Shown: positions 44,557-53,442, numbered from the stretch's first letter. The stretch: 64,000 nucleotides of DNA from Anaerolineae bacterium (GCA_023151115.1 JAKLJP010000019.1:97236-161235); one strand, 5' to 3'. Notes: generated from the sequence alone by a model not told the origin. Program-made: numbers and translations.

Positions 44557-46857
44557 ATGTCTAAACCACAACCCCATCGTTTTGTTGCCAAATTGGGCAA
44601 CGACGAGCTTATTTTTGAAACCGGCGTCCTGGCCGGTCAAGCGGGCGGCGCGGTCACGCTCCGTTCCGGCGACTGTTTTCTGCTGACTACCGCCACCGCT
44701 TCCAACAGCGCCCGCGAGGGCATAGACTTTTTCCCGTTGAGCGTCGAGTTTGAGGAAAAGTTGTACGCCGCCGGACGTATCCCCGGCAGCTTCTTCCGGC
44801 GCGAAGGCAAACCCGGCGAAGACGCTATTCTCACTGCCCGCCTGACCGACCGCCCCCTGCGCCCGCTTTTTAACAAAAATTCCCGCAACGAAGTCCAAAT
44901 TATCATCACCCCTATGTCTTCCGACGGCGAAAAGCATCTTGACATTCTGGCCATCAACAGCGCCAGCACCGCCTTGATGATTTCCGATATTCCCTGGGAT
45001 GGGCCGGTGGGTGCGGTGCGGATTGGCCTGAAAGACGGTCAATTGTTGGTCAATCCCTCGATTTCTGAGATGGAAGGCAGCTTGCTTGATTTGCGGGTGG
45101 CCGGAACGGAAGACGCCATTTTGATGGTCGAAGCCGGGGCCAACGAAATTCCCGAAGATAAGATGATTGAGGCCCTGCGGCTGGCCCACGAGTCCATCCA
45201 GGATGTTATCCGGGTGCAAAAAGAGATGCAGGCCCAGGTCGGCAAGCCCAAGCGCGAACTGGCCATCAGCACTCCGCCTGAAGAGACGGTGCAAAAGGTC
45301 ATGGCTTTTCTGGAAGGTAAAATCGAGGCCGCCCTTCAGGTTGAAGGCAACAAACAAACCCGCGAGGCGGCTATGGATGCGGTGCGAGATGAACTGGTCG
45401 CTCACCTGGAAACAGATGAGACCGTCAATCTCAAGGACGTTCACGCCGTTTACAGCAGCGCTCTCAAAAAAGCGGTTCGTTCCCGCATCTTGAAGCAAGG
45501 CATCCGGCCGGATGGCCGGGGACTTAAAGATGTTCGCCCCATTTGGGGCGATGTCGCCATTTTACCCCGCGCCCACGGCTCCGGCCTTTTTACTCGCGGT
45601 GAAACCCAGGTTTTAACCGTAACCACCATGGGCACCCCGCGTGACGAGCAACGCCTCGATACGCTTGGCCCCAAAGAAATCAAACGCTACCTGCACCATT
45701 ACAACTTCCCACCCTTCTCCACCGGCGAGACCGGCCGGGTCGGGTCGCCGGGCCGCCGCGAAATCGGTCACGGCGCCCTGGCCGAGCGCGCCCTGATTGC
45801 CGTGCTGCCCGATTTTGACCAATTTCCTTACACCCTGCGCCTGGTGTCGGAGGTGCTTAGCTCCAACGGCTCAACTTCGATGGCCAGCGTCTGCGGCAGC
45901 ACCCTCAGCCTGATGGACGCCGGTGTGCCCATCAAAGCGCCGGTGGCCGGCGCAGCTATGGGACTGGTTGAAGAAGGCGATGAATTTGCCATTTTGACCG
46001 ATATCCAGGGTCTCGAAGATGCCCTGGGCGATATGGACTTCAAAGTAGCCGGGACCCGCCAGGGGATTACCGCCCTGCAAATGGATATTAAAATTAGCGG
46101 CCTGCGCTGGGATGTGATGGAACAAGCCCTGACCCAGGCCCGAGAAGCGCGCTTTCACATTCTCGACAAGATGCACGAAATCATTGCCGAACCGCGCGGA
46201 CGCTTCTCGCCCTATGCCCCCAGCATCACCACCGTCCAGATTGACCCCGAAAAAATCGGCAAGGTGATCGGCCCCGGCGGCAAGATGATTCGGGCCATTC
46301 AAGAGGAAACCGGCGCAAAAATTGATATTGACGACGACGGCACCGTTTACATTGCCGCCGCCAACCAGGAAGCCAGCGCCCAGGCCCAGGCCCGTATCGA
46401 AGCCATCACTGAAGAAGCCGAGATTGGCAAAATCTACACCGGCAAAGTGGTCCGCATCGCCGATTTTGGCGCGTTTGTCGAGATTCTGCCCGATGTAGAC
46501 GGCCTGGTGCCGATTTCTCAACTGGCCGATTATCGCGTGCCCTCGGTTGAAGATGTGGTTCAATTGGGCGATGAAATTATGGTCATGGTCACCAATATTG
46601 ACAGCGCCGGCAAGATTCGGCTTTCCCGCCAAGCTGTCCTCGAAGGCTGGACCGTCGAAGAAGCCCGCGAGCGTGACCGCCGGCCCGGCGACCGGCCCGG
46701 TGGCGGGGGTGGCGACCGACGCGGTGGCGGCAGTGGCGACCGGCGCGGCGGTGGCGGTTTCGACCGACGCGGTGGTGGTGATCGAGACCGACGCGGTGGT
46801 GGCGGTGGCGACCGGCGTGGCGGCGGTGATCGAGATCGGCGCGGCGACCGGCGGTAG
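44557..46857 (+). CDS. pnp: Polyribonucleotide nucleotidyltransferase with RGG-like tail
   Basis: 766 residues; AAGGAGG precedes the ATG. Two RNase PH-like domains ([50 protein letters not shown]), a KH domain ([20 protein letters not shown]) and an S1 domain ([20 protein letters not shown]) are all present. After S1, residues ~707-766 are an Arg/Gly/Asp-rich tail of repeated DRRGGGG-like units, longer than in typical ~700-residue PNPases. It degrades RNA 3' to 5' with phosphate; the tail may add nonspecific RNA binding. Confidence 0.97.
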   Translation: MSKPQPHRFVAKLGNDELIFETGVLAGQAGGAVTLRSGDCFLLTTATASNSAREGIDFFPLSVEFEEKLYAAGRIPGSFFRREGKPGEDAILTARLTDRPLRPLFNKNSRNEVQIIITPMSSDGEKHLDILAINSASTALMISDIPWDGPVGAVRIGLKDGQLLVNPSISEMEGSLLDLRVAGTEDAILMVEAGANEIPEDKMIEALRLAHESIQDVIRVQKEMQAQVGKPKRELAISTPPEETVQKVMAFLEGKIEAALQVEGNKQTREAAMDAVRDELVAHLETDETVNLKDVHAVYSSALKKAVRSRILKQGIRPDGRGLKDVRPIWGDVAILPRAHGSGLFTRGETQVLTVTTMGTPRDEQRLDTLGPKEIKRYLHHYNFPPFSTGETGRVGSPGRREIGHGALAERALIAVLPDFDQFPYTLRLVSEVLSSNGSTSMASVCGSTLSLMDAGVPIKAPVAGAAMGLVEEGDEFAILTDIQGLEDALGDMDFKVAGTRQGITALQMDIKISGLRWDVMEQALTQAREARFHILDKMHEIIAEPRGRFSPYAPSITTVQIDPEKIGKVIGPGGKMIRAIQEETGAKIDIDDDGTVYIAAANQEASAQAQARIEAITEEAEIGKIYTGKVVRIADFGAFVEILPDVDGLVPISQLADYRVPSVEDVVQLGDEIMVMVTNIDSAGKIRLSRQAVLEGWTVEEARERDRRPGDRPGGGGGDRRGGGSGDRRGGGGFDRRGGGDRDRRGGGGGDRRGGGDRDRRGDRR

Positions 46858-46871
46858 TTAAGTTAATCTAC

Positions 46872-46900
46872 GGAGTGCAAAAGCTAAGCTTTTGCACTCC
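46872..46900 (+). terminator. 13-bp hairpin after pnp
   Basis: GGAGTGCAAAAGC and GCTTTTGCACTCC form a perfect stem with a TAA loop, 15 nt after the pnp stop. There is no T-run, so it may protect the 3' end or act as a weak terminator. Confidence 0.55.
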
Positions 46901-46950
46901 AAACGCGCAAAAATGAAAAGTTAGCCAAGCCAGAAGCTTCCCTATCTATA

Positions 46951-47000
46951 CCCCTTTGGGTACGCCGAAGGGCGCCGACTACTGTCTGCTGTTTTCACAG
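46951..47000. repeat. CCCCTTTGGG/CCGAAGGG palindrome plus CTACTGTCTGCT
   Basis: A degenerate copy of the module at 33643-33735: a CCCTT...GAAGGG inverted repeat, then GACTACTGTCTGCTGTTTTC leading into the ribosome site of signal peptidase I. Confidence 0.6.
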
Positions 47001-47008
47001 GAGCGTGC

Positions 47009-47623
47009 ATGTACCATCAGCAATCTGAGCCAAACAGCTACTACTATCTCGAACCAGAACCAAAACCCAAACCCTCTTTTCTCAAACGAGTCTTGCACCT
47101 GGTGCGCGAAGTGCTGGAGACTATTGTTCCAGCCGTGCTGATTGCTTTACTGATCAACCTTTTTTTGGCTCAAGCAACGCGAGTGTACGGCCAGAGCATG
47201 GAGCCTAACCTCCATACCGATCAACGACTGGTGGTGGAAAAACTGTCCTATAACCGGCATATCCGGCAACTACTGGGGTTAAGCGGCCCGGAGCGGGGCG
47301 ATGTCGTGGTCATTCGGCTGGAAAGCCAGGGGGATGAACTGCTTATTAAGCGGGTGATTGGGCTGCCAGGCGATATAGTAGAAATTCATGATGGGCGGGT
47401 TTTTGTAAACGGCCAGGCTCTCAATGAGCCTTATGTCGCCGGGGCCACTACGACCGGCTTTTATGCCCCGACCACTGTTCCACCGCTACAAATCTTTGTT
47501 TTGGGCGATAACCGTGGCTTTTCCAACGACTCGCGCAGCTTTGGCCCTATTCCGCTCGAAGATGTCGTCGGACGGGCCTGGTTCTCGTACTGGCCGCCTC
47601 AACAAATTGGCTTTGTAAAATGA
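47009..47623 (+). CDS. lepB: Signal peptidase I
   Basis: 204 residues. One N-terminal TM helix (about 36-56), the Ser nucleophile in GQSMEP (Ser63), the Lys general base in LLIKRVIGLPGD (Lys114), and the later boxes GDNRGFSNDSRSFGPI. It cleaves Sec and Tat signal peptides at the outer face of the membrane. AGGAG lies upstream of the ATG. Confidence 0.96.
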   Translation: MYHQQSEPNSYYYLEPEPKPKPSFLKRVLHLVREVLETIVPAVLIALLINLFLAQATRVYGQSMEPNLHTDQRLVVEKLSYNRHIRQLLGLSGPERGDVVVIRLESQGDELLIKRVIGLPGDIVEIHDGRVFVNGQALNEPYVAGATTTGFYAPTTVPPLQIFVLGDNRGFSNDSRSFGPIPLEDVVGRAWFSYWPPQQIGFVK

Positions 47624-47690
47624 AGAAAGGTTGGGAAACTGACTGAGTGTCTTAAAAGCCCAACCTTCCAACCTTTAACTTTCCACCCCT
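47624..47690. repeat. Unit-array hairpin (GGTTGG / CCAACC type)
   Basis: AGAAAGGTTGGGAAACT against CCCAACCTTCCAACCTTT with a long spacer. The unit resembles those at 27229, 57769 and 59774. It fills the gap before the next gene. Confidence 0.75.
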
Positions 47691-47692
47691 TA

Positions 47693-48013
47693 ATGAATCC
47701 CGGTGATACGCTGGCCGGACGTGGCCGATTATTGCAACAGGGCCGTTTGTTGGCCGAGGTAGATTATCACCTGACCATCCCCCGCCAGATCTATTTTATT
47801 ATTGTCCCCTCCGGCGGCCTCTCCGACGATTGTGGAGCTTACCTGGGCGGCTTTATTCTCCTCACCCCGGCTGACGCCGCTAAAATCGCCCTGGCTGAAT
47901 ACACGCTGGAACTGGCCGACAAAACCAAAAAACTTATCCGGGTCGAGCGCCGTTACAAAGAGATCAGCCATCGCGGCGAAAAACAGGTGTCGTTTTGGGT
48001 CAAAGTAATCTAA
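47693..48013 (+). CDS. Conserved-looking hypothetical protein
   Basis: 106 residues without signal or TM segment. It starts at an ATG with no obvious ribosome site, directly after a unit-array repeat. It has mixed alpha/beta composition (VDYHLTIPRQIYFIIVPSGG, DAAKIALAEYTLELADKTKK). Codon use and the end 2 nt from the convergent neighbour support a real gene. I recognise no family. Confidence 0.65.
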   Translation: MNPGDTLAGRGRLLQQGRLLAEVDYHLTIPRQIYFIIVPSGGLSDDCGAYLGGFILLTPADAAKIALAEYTLELADKTKKLIRVERRYKEISHRGEKQVSFWVKVI

Positions 48014-48015
48014 CC

Positions 48016-48810
48016 TCAATTCGCCCCCACATGCCCGCGCTGCCGCACCTGTAAGACTGCCTCAACCAGGGTTTCATACTCCACAGGCGCAACCAGATAT
48101 TCCGCCGCCCCGGCCTCGAAGGCGGCTCTTTTCATGTCCGGTTCATCCCAGTGCGACACAAACATAATCGGCAAATCGGGAAACTGCTGGCGAATGGCGC
48201 GAGTGGCCTCGACCCCATTCATGCGCGGCATGCGGTAATCCATCAAGACCACGTCAATCAACGCTCCACTGGTTTGGATCAGCTCCAGGGCTTTCTCACC
48301 GTCGGTGGCTTGCAGGACTTTCAAGCCGGCGGCTTGAAGCATATGCACATAAAGCTCGCGCGCGTCGGGGGTGTCTTCAACCACCAGCGCCACCGCCGCC
48401 CCTCGCGCTGCGGCTGAGGCTTCGGACTCGCGGCGTTTGGTTCTGAGATGGTCTACAAGCTGCTGCACCGCTTGCACCTCTGCGACTGATAATTCCTGCG
48501 CGCTGAGCAACAACTTTTGCAGGTCACTGCGTCGCAGGGCTTTTTCAAGCTCGGCCGTAATCTCGCTCACCTCGATGGCCGATACGTGCCCAGCCATCTC
48601 CAAAACCAACAGCGGTTCCACCCCAAAAAAATCGGCCAGTTTGCGACATGTCTCTGGATTGGGTTTAACCTCTGGATGTTTCAGCAGTTGGTAGAGGGTA
48701 TTGGGGCTTAAGCCGGCCTGGATTGAAAGCCGGCGGGTGCTGTATTTCTCGCCGGTTCGACCCTCCAGAGCTTCCCATTCTGATTTTAACCACTGCCCAA
48801 ATTCGGCCAT
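48016..48810 (-). CDS. XRE HTH fused to receiver domain
   Basis: 264 residues. An N-terminal XRE-type HTH (STRRLSIQAGLSPNTLYQLL ... CRKLADFFGVEPLLVLEMAG) is linked by a helical segment to a receiver at about 140-260 (ALVVEDTPDARELY, VVLMDYRMP, FVSHWD). The acidic pair and phospho-Asp are present, but the Lys after strand 5 is Ala (YLVAPV). The order HTH-then-REC is the reverse of usual response regulators. It is divergent from a single-receiver gene, with a perfect palindrome between them. Confidence 0.9.
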   Translation of the reverse strand: MAEFGQWLKSEWEALEGRTGEKYSTRRLSIQAGLSPNTLYQLLKHPEVKPNPETCRKLADFFGVEPLLVLEMAGHVSAIEVSEITAELEKALRRSDLQKLLLSAQELSVAEVQAVQQLVDHLRTKRRESEASAAARGAAVALVVEDTPDARELYVHMLQAAGLKVLQATDGEKALELIQTSGALIDVVLMDYRMPRMNGVEATRAIRQQFPDLPIMFVSHWDEPDMKRAAFEAGAAEYLVAPVEYETLVEAVLQVRQRGHVGAN

Positions 48811-48968
48811 TTCGTTTCTCCCGCCTCCCCAATTCAGTAATTCCGAGGTTGCTGGCGTTACTCCGGCAAAACTTAAGGTTCACATTTTAGTATACATATT
48901 TCAATAACAATACGCAATCTTAAATTTTGATATATTGGAGATAATTATTATTGACGGTGATTGAAAAG

Positions 48969-48983
48969 TATGATAGTATCATA
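48969..48983. promoter_or_regulatory. Perfect 15-bp palindrome, candidate operator
   Basis: TATGATA-G-TATCATA in the AT-rich 378-bp region between the divergent XRE-receiver and receiver genes. Size and symmetry suit an XRE dimer. That the XRE protein binds here is inference. Confidence 0.5.
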
Positions 48984-49099
48984 AATACACATCTTCATTT
49001 GCTAATACATATTATAATTGTCACACACTTTGACCAGGAGGATGCTATGATTAGGCCCGCCGCTAACTTGACGTTATTTTATCGGTGTATTGTTATGTT

Positions 49100-49172
49100 T
49101 ATACTTTGCACGGATACAAACTGCGTTTTTCCACACTGGCAAAAAGCACAGTTTGTGCCTGCGGATAGTATA
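49100..49172 (+). repeat. 73-nt palindromic element, copy 2
   Basis: Near-identical to copy 1 at 44394-44466 but in the opposite orientation. Shared blocks include CTTTGCACGGATACAAACTG and GGCAAAAAGC and CAGTTTGTGCCTGCGG. It ends 17 nt before the receiver start, so it lies in that gene's leader. The rest of the 48811-49188 gap is AT-rich with only the palindrome at 48969. Confidence 0.82.
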
Positions 49173-49188
49173 ATTACAGGCAGAAACG

Positions 49189-49572
49189 ATGAACCCTCCA
49201 TTAATCCTGGTTGCTGAAGATGAACGCGAAATAAGAGAACTGATCAAATTTAGCCTGGAAATGGCTGGCTTGCGAGTTGTCGCTGTGCCCAATGGTCAGG
49301 AAGCGCTGCTCCAGGCGGCTAAAATTAGGCCCGATTTGATCTTGCTGGATGTCCGCATGCCCAAAATGAACGGCCTCGATGCTTGCCGGGCGCTCAAGCA
49401 GGCCGCCCCAACCCAGGCGATTCCGGTGGTGTTTTTATCGGCTAAAGGACAGGAAGCCGATATTAAATTGGGTTATGAAGCCGGAGCCGAAGCCTATTTC
49501 TTGAAACCCTTTACCCCCGAAGAATTGTCGCTGCGTCTCATCAGGATTTTAAGAAAGCATGGCAAACTGTAA
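49189..49572 (+). CDS. Single-domain response regulator
   Basis: 127 residues: a complete receiver with VAEDERE acidic pair, LILLDVRMP phospho-Asp, FLSAKG, and YFLKPFTPEELSLRL with the conserved Lys. No output domain. It is divergent from the XRE-receiver gene and upstream of the hydrolase-like gene. Confidence 0.93.
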   Translation: MNPPLILVAEDEREIRELIKFSLEMAGLRVVAVPNGQEALLQAAKIRPDLILLDVRMPKMNGLDACRALKQAAPTQAIPVVFLSAKGQEADIKLGYEAGAEAYFLKPFTPEELSLRLIRILRKHGKL

Positions 49573-49612
49573 GGCGTAACTGTTGGCCGGCTAGGGCTGT
49601 TTAACATGAGTG

Positions 49613-50410
49613 ATGAGCGCGTTAATTATTGATGGCAATGTGGTCCATTACGAGGCTTTTGGACGGGGTAAACCGGTGCTGTTTATTCATGGCTGGCTGG
49701 GTTCGTGGCGCTATTGGGTGCCGACCATGCAAGCCATGTCGGATAAATACCGCGCCTATGCCCTTGACCTGTGGGGCTTTGGCGACACGGACAAATCCAA
49801 ACCCCGCTACCGGGTTTCTGATTATGTAACTCTAGTTCATAACTTTGTCAATGCCCTCGGTATGCGCCAGTCGCCCCTGGTAGGCCATGCCTTAGGAGCA
49901 GCGGTAGCGCTTCAATATGCGGTTGATTATCCCGACGAGGTAAAAAAAGTGGCAGCCATCAGCCTGCCGTTAACAGCCGACAGCATCAGCCGCCGCCTGC
50001 TGAGCTTTGGCAGCGACTCTCTCCTGGCCAAAATGTTGTGGTGGCGACAAATTGGTTACAAAGAAGTGCAACAAGAAACAGAGAAGGTGGCCTCCGGCGC
50101 AATTAACTTGAGCGCGCAATCGGTCAGCGAGATGGATGTTGGAGCGTACTTGCAGCGGCTCAGTCAACTGGAGAATTTAATGGTTCTGGCCGTTTACGGC
50201 GAGAAGGATGACCTGATAGACCCTACCCCCGCCCGCAGTTTGAACGGCCACTGGCCCAACATCCGCCCCATCGGCCTGGCCGACTCTAAACATTTCCCTA
50301 TGCTCGACGAAGCCGCCAAATTCACTCGCCTGCTTAAAGATTTTCTGGAAGTCGAGGATGATTTGTCGGCGCTGGAACTAAAAGCCGAGTGGCGGCGGCG
50401 CACGCGCTAA
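49613..50410 (+). CDS. Alpha/beta-hydrolase fold protein lacking the nucleophile Ser
   Basis: ATG 49613 (a GTG directly precedes it) gives 265 residues. The fold is clear: PVLFIHGWLGSWRYW oxyanion region, GFGDTDKS, GEKDDLIDPT acid loop and DSKHFPMLDEA with the catalytic-type His. The nucleophile elbow reads GHALG, so the usual Ser is Ala (residue 93). The codon is GCC, not a near-miss of an ambiguous base. It may be a non-catalytic binding protein or use another mechanism. Confidence 0.92.
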   Translation: MSALIIDGNVVHYEAFGRGKPVLFIHGWLGSWRYWVPTMQAMSDKYRAYALDLWGFGDTDKSKPRYRVSDYVTLVHNFVNALGMRQSPLVGHALGAAVALQYAVDYPDEVKKVAAISLPLTADSISRRLLSFGSDSLLAKMLWWRQIGYKEVQQETEKVASGAINLSAQSVSEMDVGAYLQRLSQLENLMVLAVYGEKDDLIDPTPARSLNGHWPNIRPIGLADSKHFPMLDEAAKFTRLLKDFLEVEDDLSALELKAEWRRRTR

Positions 50411-50565
50411 CTCTTCAAAATACGACCGCTGACGACAGACCGCCGACCGCCGTAAGGAATTTTTATCCTCGTTGGTACATCACAGGTTCGTGAATACTCC
50501 TCTCAACAAATCGCCCGTTACTTCTAAGAAGTGTGGTATAATCAAAGAAATTATCCCTGTTATTC

Positions 50566-50603
50566 AAAATCGAAAATCTAAAATCCAAAATCCAAAATCG
50601 AAA
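50566..50603. repeat. Single array of AAAATCN heptamers
   Basis: Five AAAATCG/AAAATCT/AAAATCC units in tandem, with no facing arm, ending just before the ribosome site of the NB-ARC gene. The unit is also present at 30192-30256. Confidence 0.8.
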
Positions 50604-50613
50604 GGGGCAACTT

Positions 50614-52698
50614 ATGTTCCAGTTCGATATTCTGGCGCTGATTCCCCAATCTTTGAAGCGGCAAGCCATTGACACCACGGTTGATTTTGTTTCCGAGCAG
50701 GCCAAAAAATTCCTCAGCGATGAGCTATCCACTAAAATCAAAAAGCTGCGCTCCGACGCCGCCTTTCAATCCGCCTTTGCCGAAGGATTACAGCGGGCCG
50801 CCGACCGCTTCGCCGCCGAGTATACCGTCGAGGATGAGGATTTGGTGGCTGCCCTGGCCGCCGATAAAACCTTTTTCCAAAACGAAGAAATTCAACGGGC
50901 ATTGCTGACTATCCTCAAAAAGCCGGGGGTGTACCTGGCGAATGAGCAAGAAATCCTGGCTCAATCCTTTGACAGCGTGCTGCCCACTCGCCTCAACCGC
51001 GAGCGAGTCAACCGGGCGGTGATCGCCTTTCTCAAGTGCCTGGCCGAAGAGGTTTGGAATTTGCCGGAACTGCGCCCGGCCTACGAACTCCAGTTTCAGC
51101 GCATGACCGCCGAGGGTATCCGCGAGCAGGTCAAGTTACAAAAAGCACAGTTACAAGCCACTGCCGCCCACAGCGCCGATATCCGCGATGCCCTACTGCA
51201 ATTGACCGAGGCGATTGCCGAGCGAAAGTTACTGCCCGGCGGGGACCCGCTGGCTCTACCCGCGCCCAAAAAAGTTTACCACAACTTGCCCCGGCCCGAT
51301 TACGAGCGTTTTGTCGGGCGCAAAGCCGAGTTGAAGCAGGTTGGCCACCTGTTATTGCCCCAGACCCGCCACTTTGTGGTGACAATTGACGGCATCGGCG
51401 GCATCGGCAAAAGCGCCCTGGCCCTGGAAGCGGCTCACAGCTATTTGCGTCACTACGATAAGCTGCCGGAAGCCGAGCGGTTTGAGGCCATCATCTGGAC
51501 TTCGGCCAAACAAACAGTCTTGACCGGCGAGGGCATCACCCTCCGCTCCCAAAGCCTGCGTACCCTGGACGATATTTTTGCCACCATCGCCATCACCCTG
51601 GAACGGGAAGATATTCCCCGCGCCCGCGTCGAGGAGCAGGAGGAGCTGGTGCGTCAGGCTTTGACCCGCCAACGCACCTTGCTGATTGTGGACAACCTGG
51701 AAACGGTGGACGACGAGCGGGTGCTGGCCTTTATCCGCGAAGCGCCCGACCCGACTAAAATCATCGTCACGACCCGCCACCGGCTGGATATTGCCTACCC
51801 GGTGCGGCTGGTTGGCATGGAAGAAGCCGATGCCCTGACCCTGATTGCCGATGAAGCCAAAAAGAAGGGTGTCGCCTTAACCGCTGACGCCGCCCGCCAA
51901 CTCTACCGGCGCACCGGCGGCGTCCCTCTGGCGATAGTCTGGAGTGTCGCTCAGATGGGTTTTGGTTATAACGTTGAGGCGGTCTTAACTCGCCTGGGGC
52001 AGGATACCAGCGACATCGCCAAATTCTGCTTTGAAGGCGCGGTGGAACGGATCAAGCCTAAACCGGCTTACAAGTTATTACTGGCCCTCTCCTTGTTTGC
52101 CAGCGACGCTAGCCGGGAGGCGTTGGGTTACGTGGCCGACCTGCCAGAGTTGGATCGAGATGAGGGGTTGGTGGAGTTGGAGAAGTTGTCGCTGGTGAAT
52201 AAACGAGGGGAGCGGTTTGAGTTGTTGCCATTGACGTTGGTGTACAGTCAGACGGAGCTAATGAAAGTATCCGAATTTGAGGCTTTATTAAAAAATAAAT
52301 GGGTCGAATTTTTCCTGAATTTTTTAATAAGGGAAAGCCCAACCAAGTATGAAAGTCTTGAAGGAGTCAAACCTGAAATAGACAATATTCTAACTGTAAT
52401 GGATTGGTGCTGGCTTAACAATAGGTTAGAAATGTTTATTACTTTTGCAGAAATGATGAACTTTTACTTGTGGGTTACTGGAAAATGGGGTGGCTGGGAG
52501 AAATATATAAGGCTTGGATTTCAAGTTTCCACGTCTCTCGACATAGCGTTGGAACAGGCACGATTTTTGAGACGAATTGCTAAGATGAAGCATTTTCAAG
52601 GTAATTTGGATGAAGCAGAAAGTTTTGTTCAGAAAGCTATTAAGAGCTATCGTGGCCGCTCCCCCGCGCCAGCATCCCCGGCAGGGCCAGCCGGGTGA
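50614..52698 (+). CDS. NB-ARC STAND ATPase, C-terminally truncated
   Basis: 694 codons. An N-terminal helical region (1-220) of no named family leads to an NB-ARC domain: P-loop DGIGGIGKSALALEAA (about 259-274), Walker B LLIVDNLETVDD (~357), TTRHR sensor (386-390) and GGVPLAIVW. A winged-helix part and the start of a TPR region follow. From about residue 545 (near 52250) the DNA turns AT-rich and codon use changes. After about 52650 the frame runs into antisense SDR sequence, giving a tail RGRSPAPASPAGPAG. TPR sensor repeats that should follow are missing, so the protein is probably non-functional or only a fragment of a defence-type STAND protein. Confidence 0.85.
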   Translation: MFQFDILALIPQSLKRQAIDTTVDFVSEQAKKFLSDELSTKIKKLRSDAAFQSAFAEGLQRAADRFAAEYTVEDEDLVAALAADKTFFQNEEIQRALLTILKKPGVYLANEQEILAQSFDSVLPTRLNRERVNRAVIAFLKCLAEEVWNLPELRPAYELQFQRMTAEGIREQVKLQKAQLQATAAHSADIRDALLQLTEAIAERKLLPGGDPLALPAPKKVYHNLPRPDYERFVGRKAELKQVGHLLLPQTRHFVVTIDGIGGIGKSALALEAAHSYLRHYDKLPEAERFEAIIWTSAKQTVLTGEGITLRSQSLRTLDDIFATIAITLEREDIPRARVEEQEELVRQALTRQRTLLIVDNLETVDDERVLAFIREAPDPTKIIVTTRHRLDIAYPVRLVGMEEADALTLIADEAKKKGVALTADAARQLYRRTGGVPLAIVWSVAQMGFGYNVEAVLTRLGQDTSDIAKFCFEGAVERIKPKPAYKLLLALSLFASDASREALGYVADLPELDRDEGLVELEKLSLVNKRGERFELLPLTLVYSQTELMKVSEFEALLKNKWVEFFLNFLIRESPTKYESLEGVKPEIDNILTVMDWCWLNNRLEMFITFAEMMNFYLWVTGKWGGWEKYIRLGFQVSTSLDIALEQARFLRRIAKMKHFQGNLDEAESFVQKAIKSYRGRSPAPASPAGPAG

Positions 52699-52906
52699 GT
52701 AACAATGGCGCGGTGAGATTGGCCGGCATGGGAATAGCCCGGACACCCAGCCCTGACAACGACCGGGCTACCGTTTCCAGCCTATCCACCGACCGCGCCA
52801 CCAGGGCCAGGTTGACTCCCTGATGGGCCAACGCCTGCGCTATCACCGGGCCAATCCCGCGTGATCCTCCGGTCAAAAGAGCGTTTTTGCCGGCTAATAG
52901 CTTCAT
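52651..52906 (-). pseudogene. SDR oxidoreductase remnant
   Basis: The ATG at 52906 opens an SDR N-terminus (ALLTGGSRGIGPVIAQALAH, GxxxGxG cofactor motif present), but at about 52720 the sequence jumps from RAIPMPA to NLTAPLLLTRLALPGMLARG, skipping roughly 60 residues including NNAG. At about 52651 it stops matching after GSGH and ends. It therefore has an internal deletion and a lost 3' half, cut at the junction with the NB-ARC gene. Confidence 0.85.
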
Positions 52907-53036
52907 TTGGATTTCACCCTATTTCCTTCTCAAAGAATAGCCCGTTTGAGCTAGAAATAAATACAGAAATCCTTACCCATCTAGCTCTATCCCCTTTTGG
53001 ATAAACGCTTATCGAATAAGGGAAAGATCACTCAAT

Positions 53037-53066
53037 TTGACTGGGTGAAATCACCCAATTTAGTAT
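53037..53066 (+). promoter_or_regulatory. Promoter with internal palindrome, upstream of the GlsB-type gene
   Basis: TTGACT (53037-53042) and TAGTAT (53061-53066) are 18 nt apart. TGGGTGA/TCACCCA (53042-53057) is an inverted repeat within the spacer, and ATCACYCAATTT occurs twice (53027, 53050). A repressor site overlapping the promoter is inferred. Confidence 0.5.
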
Positions 53067-53157
53067 AGAAGAAAACCCCAGATCACGGTATTATGAACGT
53101 GTAAGAGTTGGTGACAACAAACCCTTTAAATGTTAGCGGAAAAGGAGTTAATATCAA

Positions 53158-53421
53158 ATGAGTATCCTGGCTTGGTTAGTAGTGGGATTGATCGCCGGTT
53201 GGTTGACCGGCCAGGTTATGCGCGGCCGAGGCTACGGTGTGGTAATGGATATTGTCATTGGCATCGTTGGCGCATTGGTCGGCGGCTTCTTAGGCTCGGC
53301 GCTGCTAGGCATCCCCGATCCCTTGAGCGGCATCAACTTTGGGACGATCATTGTGGCTTTTCTGGGTGGTATTGTGGCAGTAACCCTCATTCGGGCGCTG
53401 CCGGGCCGCTCCCCTGTTTAA
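53158..53421 (+). CDS. GlsB/YeaQ/YmgE-family membrane protein
   Basis: 87 residues with three hydrophobic segments and the family's glycine pattern (LVVGLIAGWLTGQVMRGRGY, GIVGALVGGFLG, FLGGIVAVTLIRAL). Called transglycosylase-associated in databases; no enzymatic role is established. Members are often stress-induced. AAGGAG precedes the ATG and a strong terminator follows. Confidence 0.94.
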   Translation: MSILAWLVVGLIAGWLTGQVMRGRGYGVVMDIVIGIVGALVGGFLGSALLGIPDPLSGINFGTIIVAFLGGIVAVTLIRALPGRSPV

Positions 53422-53442
53422 GTCTTCCCTTAACCCAATAAA

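Noticed and set aside
45871..46632. 253-codon minus-strand frame within pnp
   Set aside because: Antisense to conserved PNPase KH/S1 regions.
48951..49217. 88-codon plus-strand frame before the receiver gene
   Set aside because: It reads through the AT-rich regulatory gap and the 73-nt palindrome and overlaps the receiver start.
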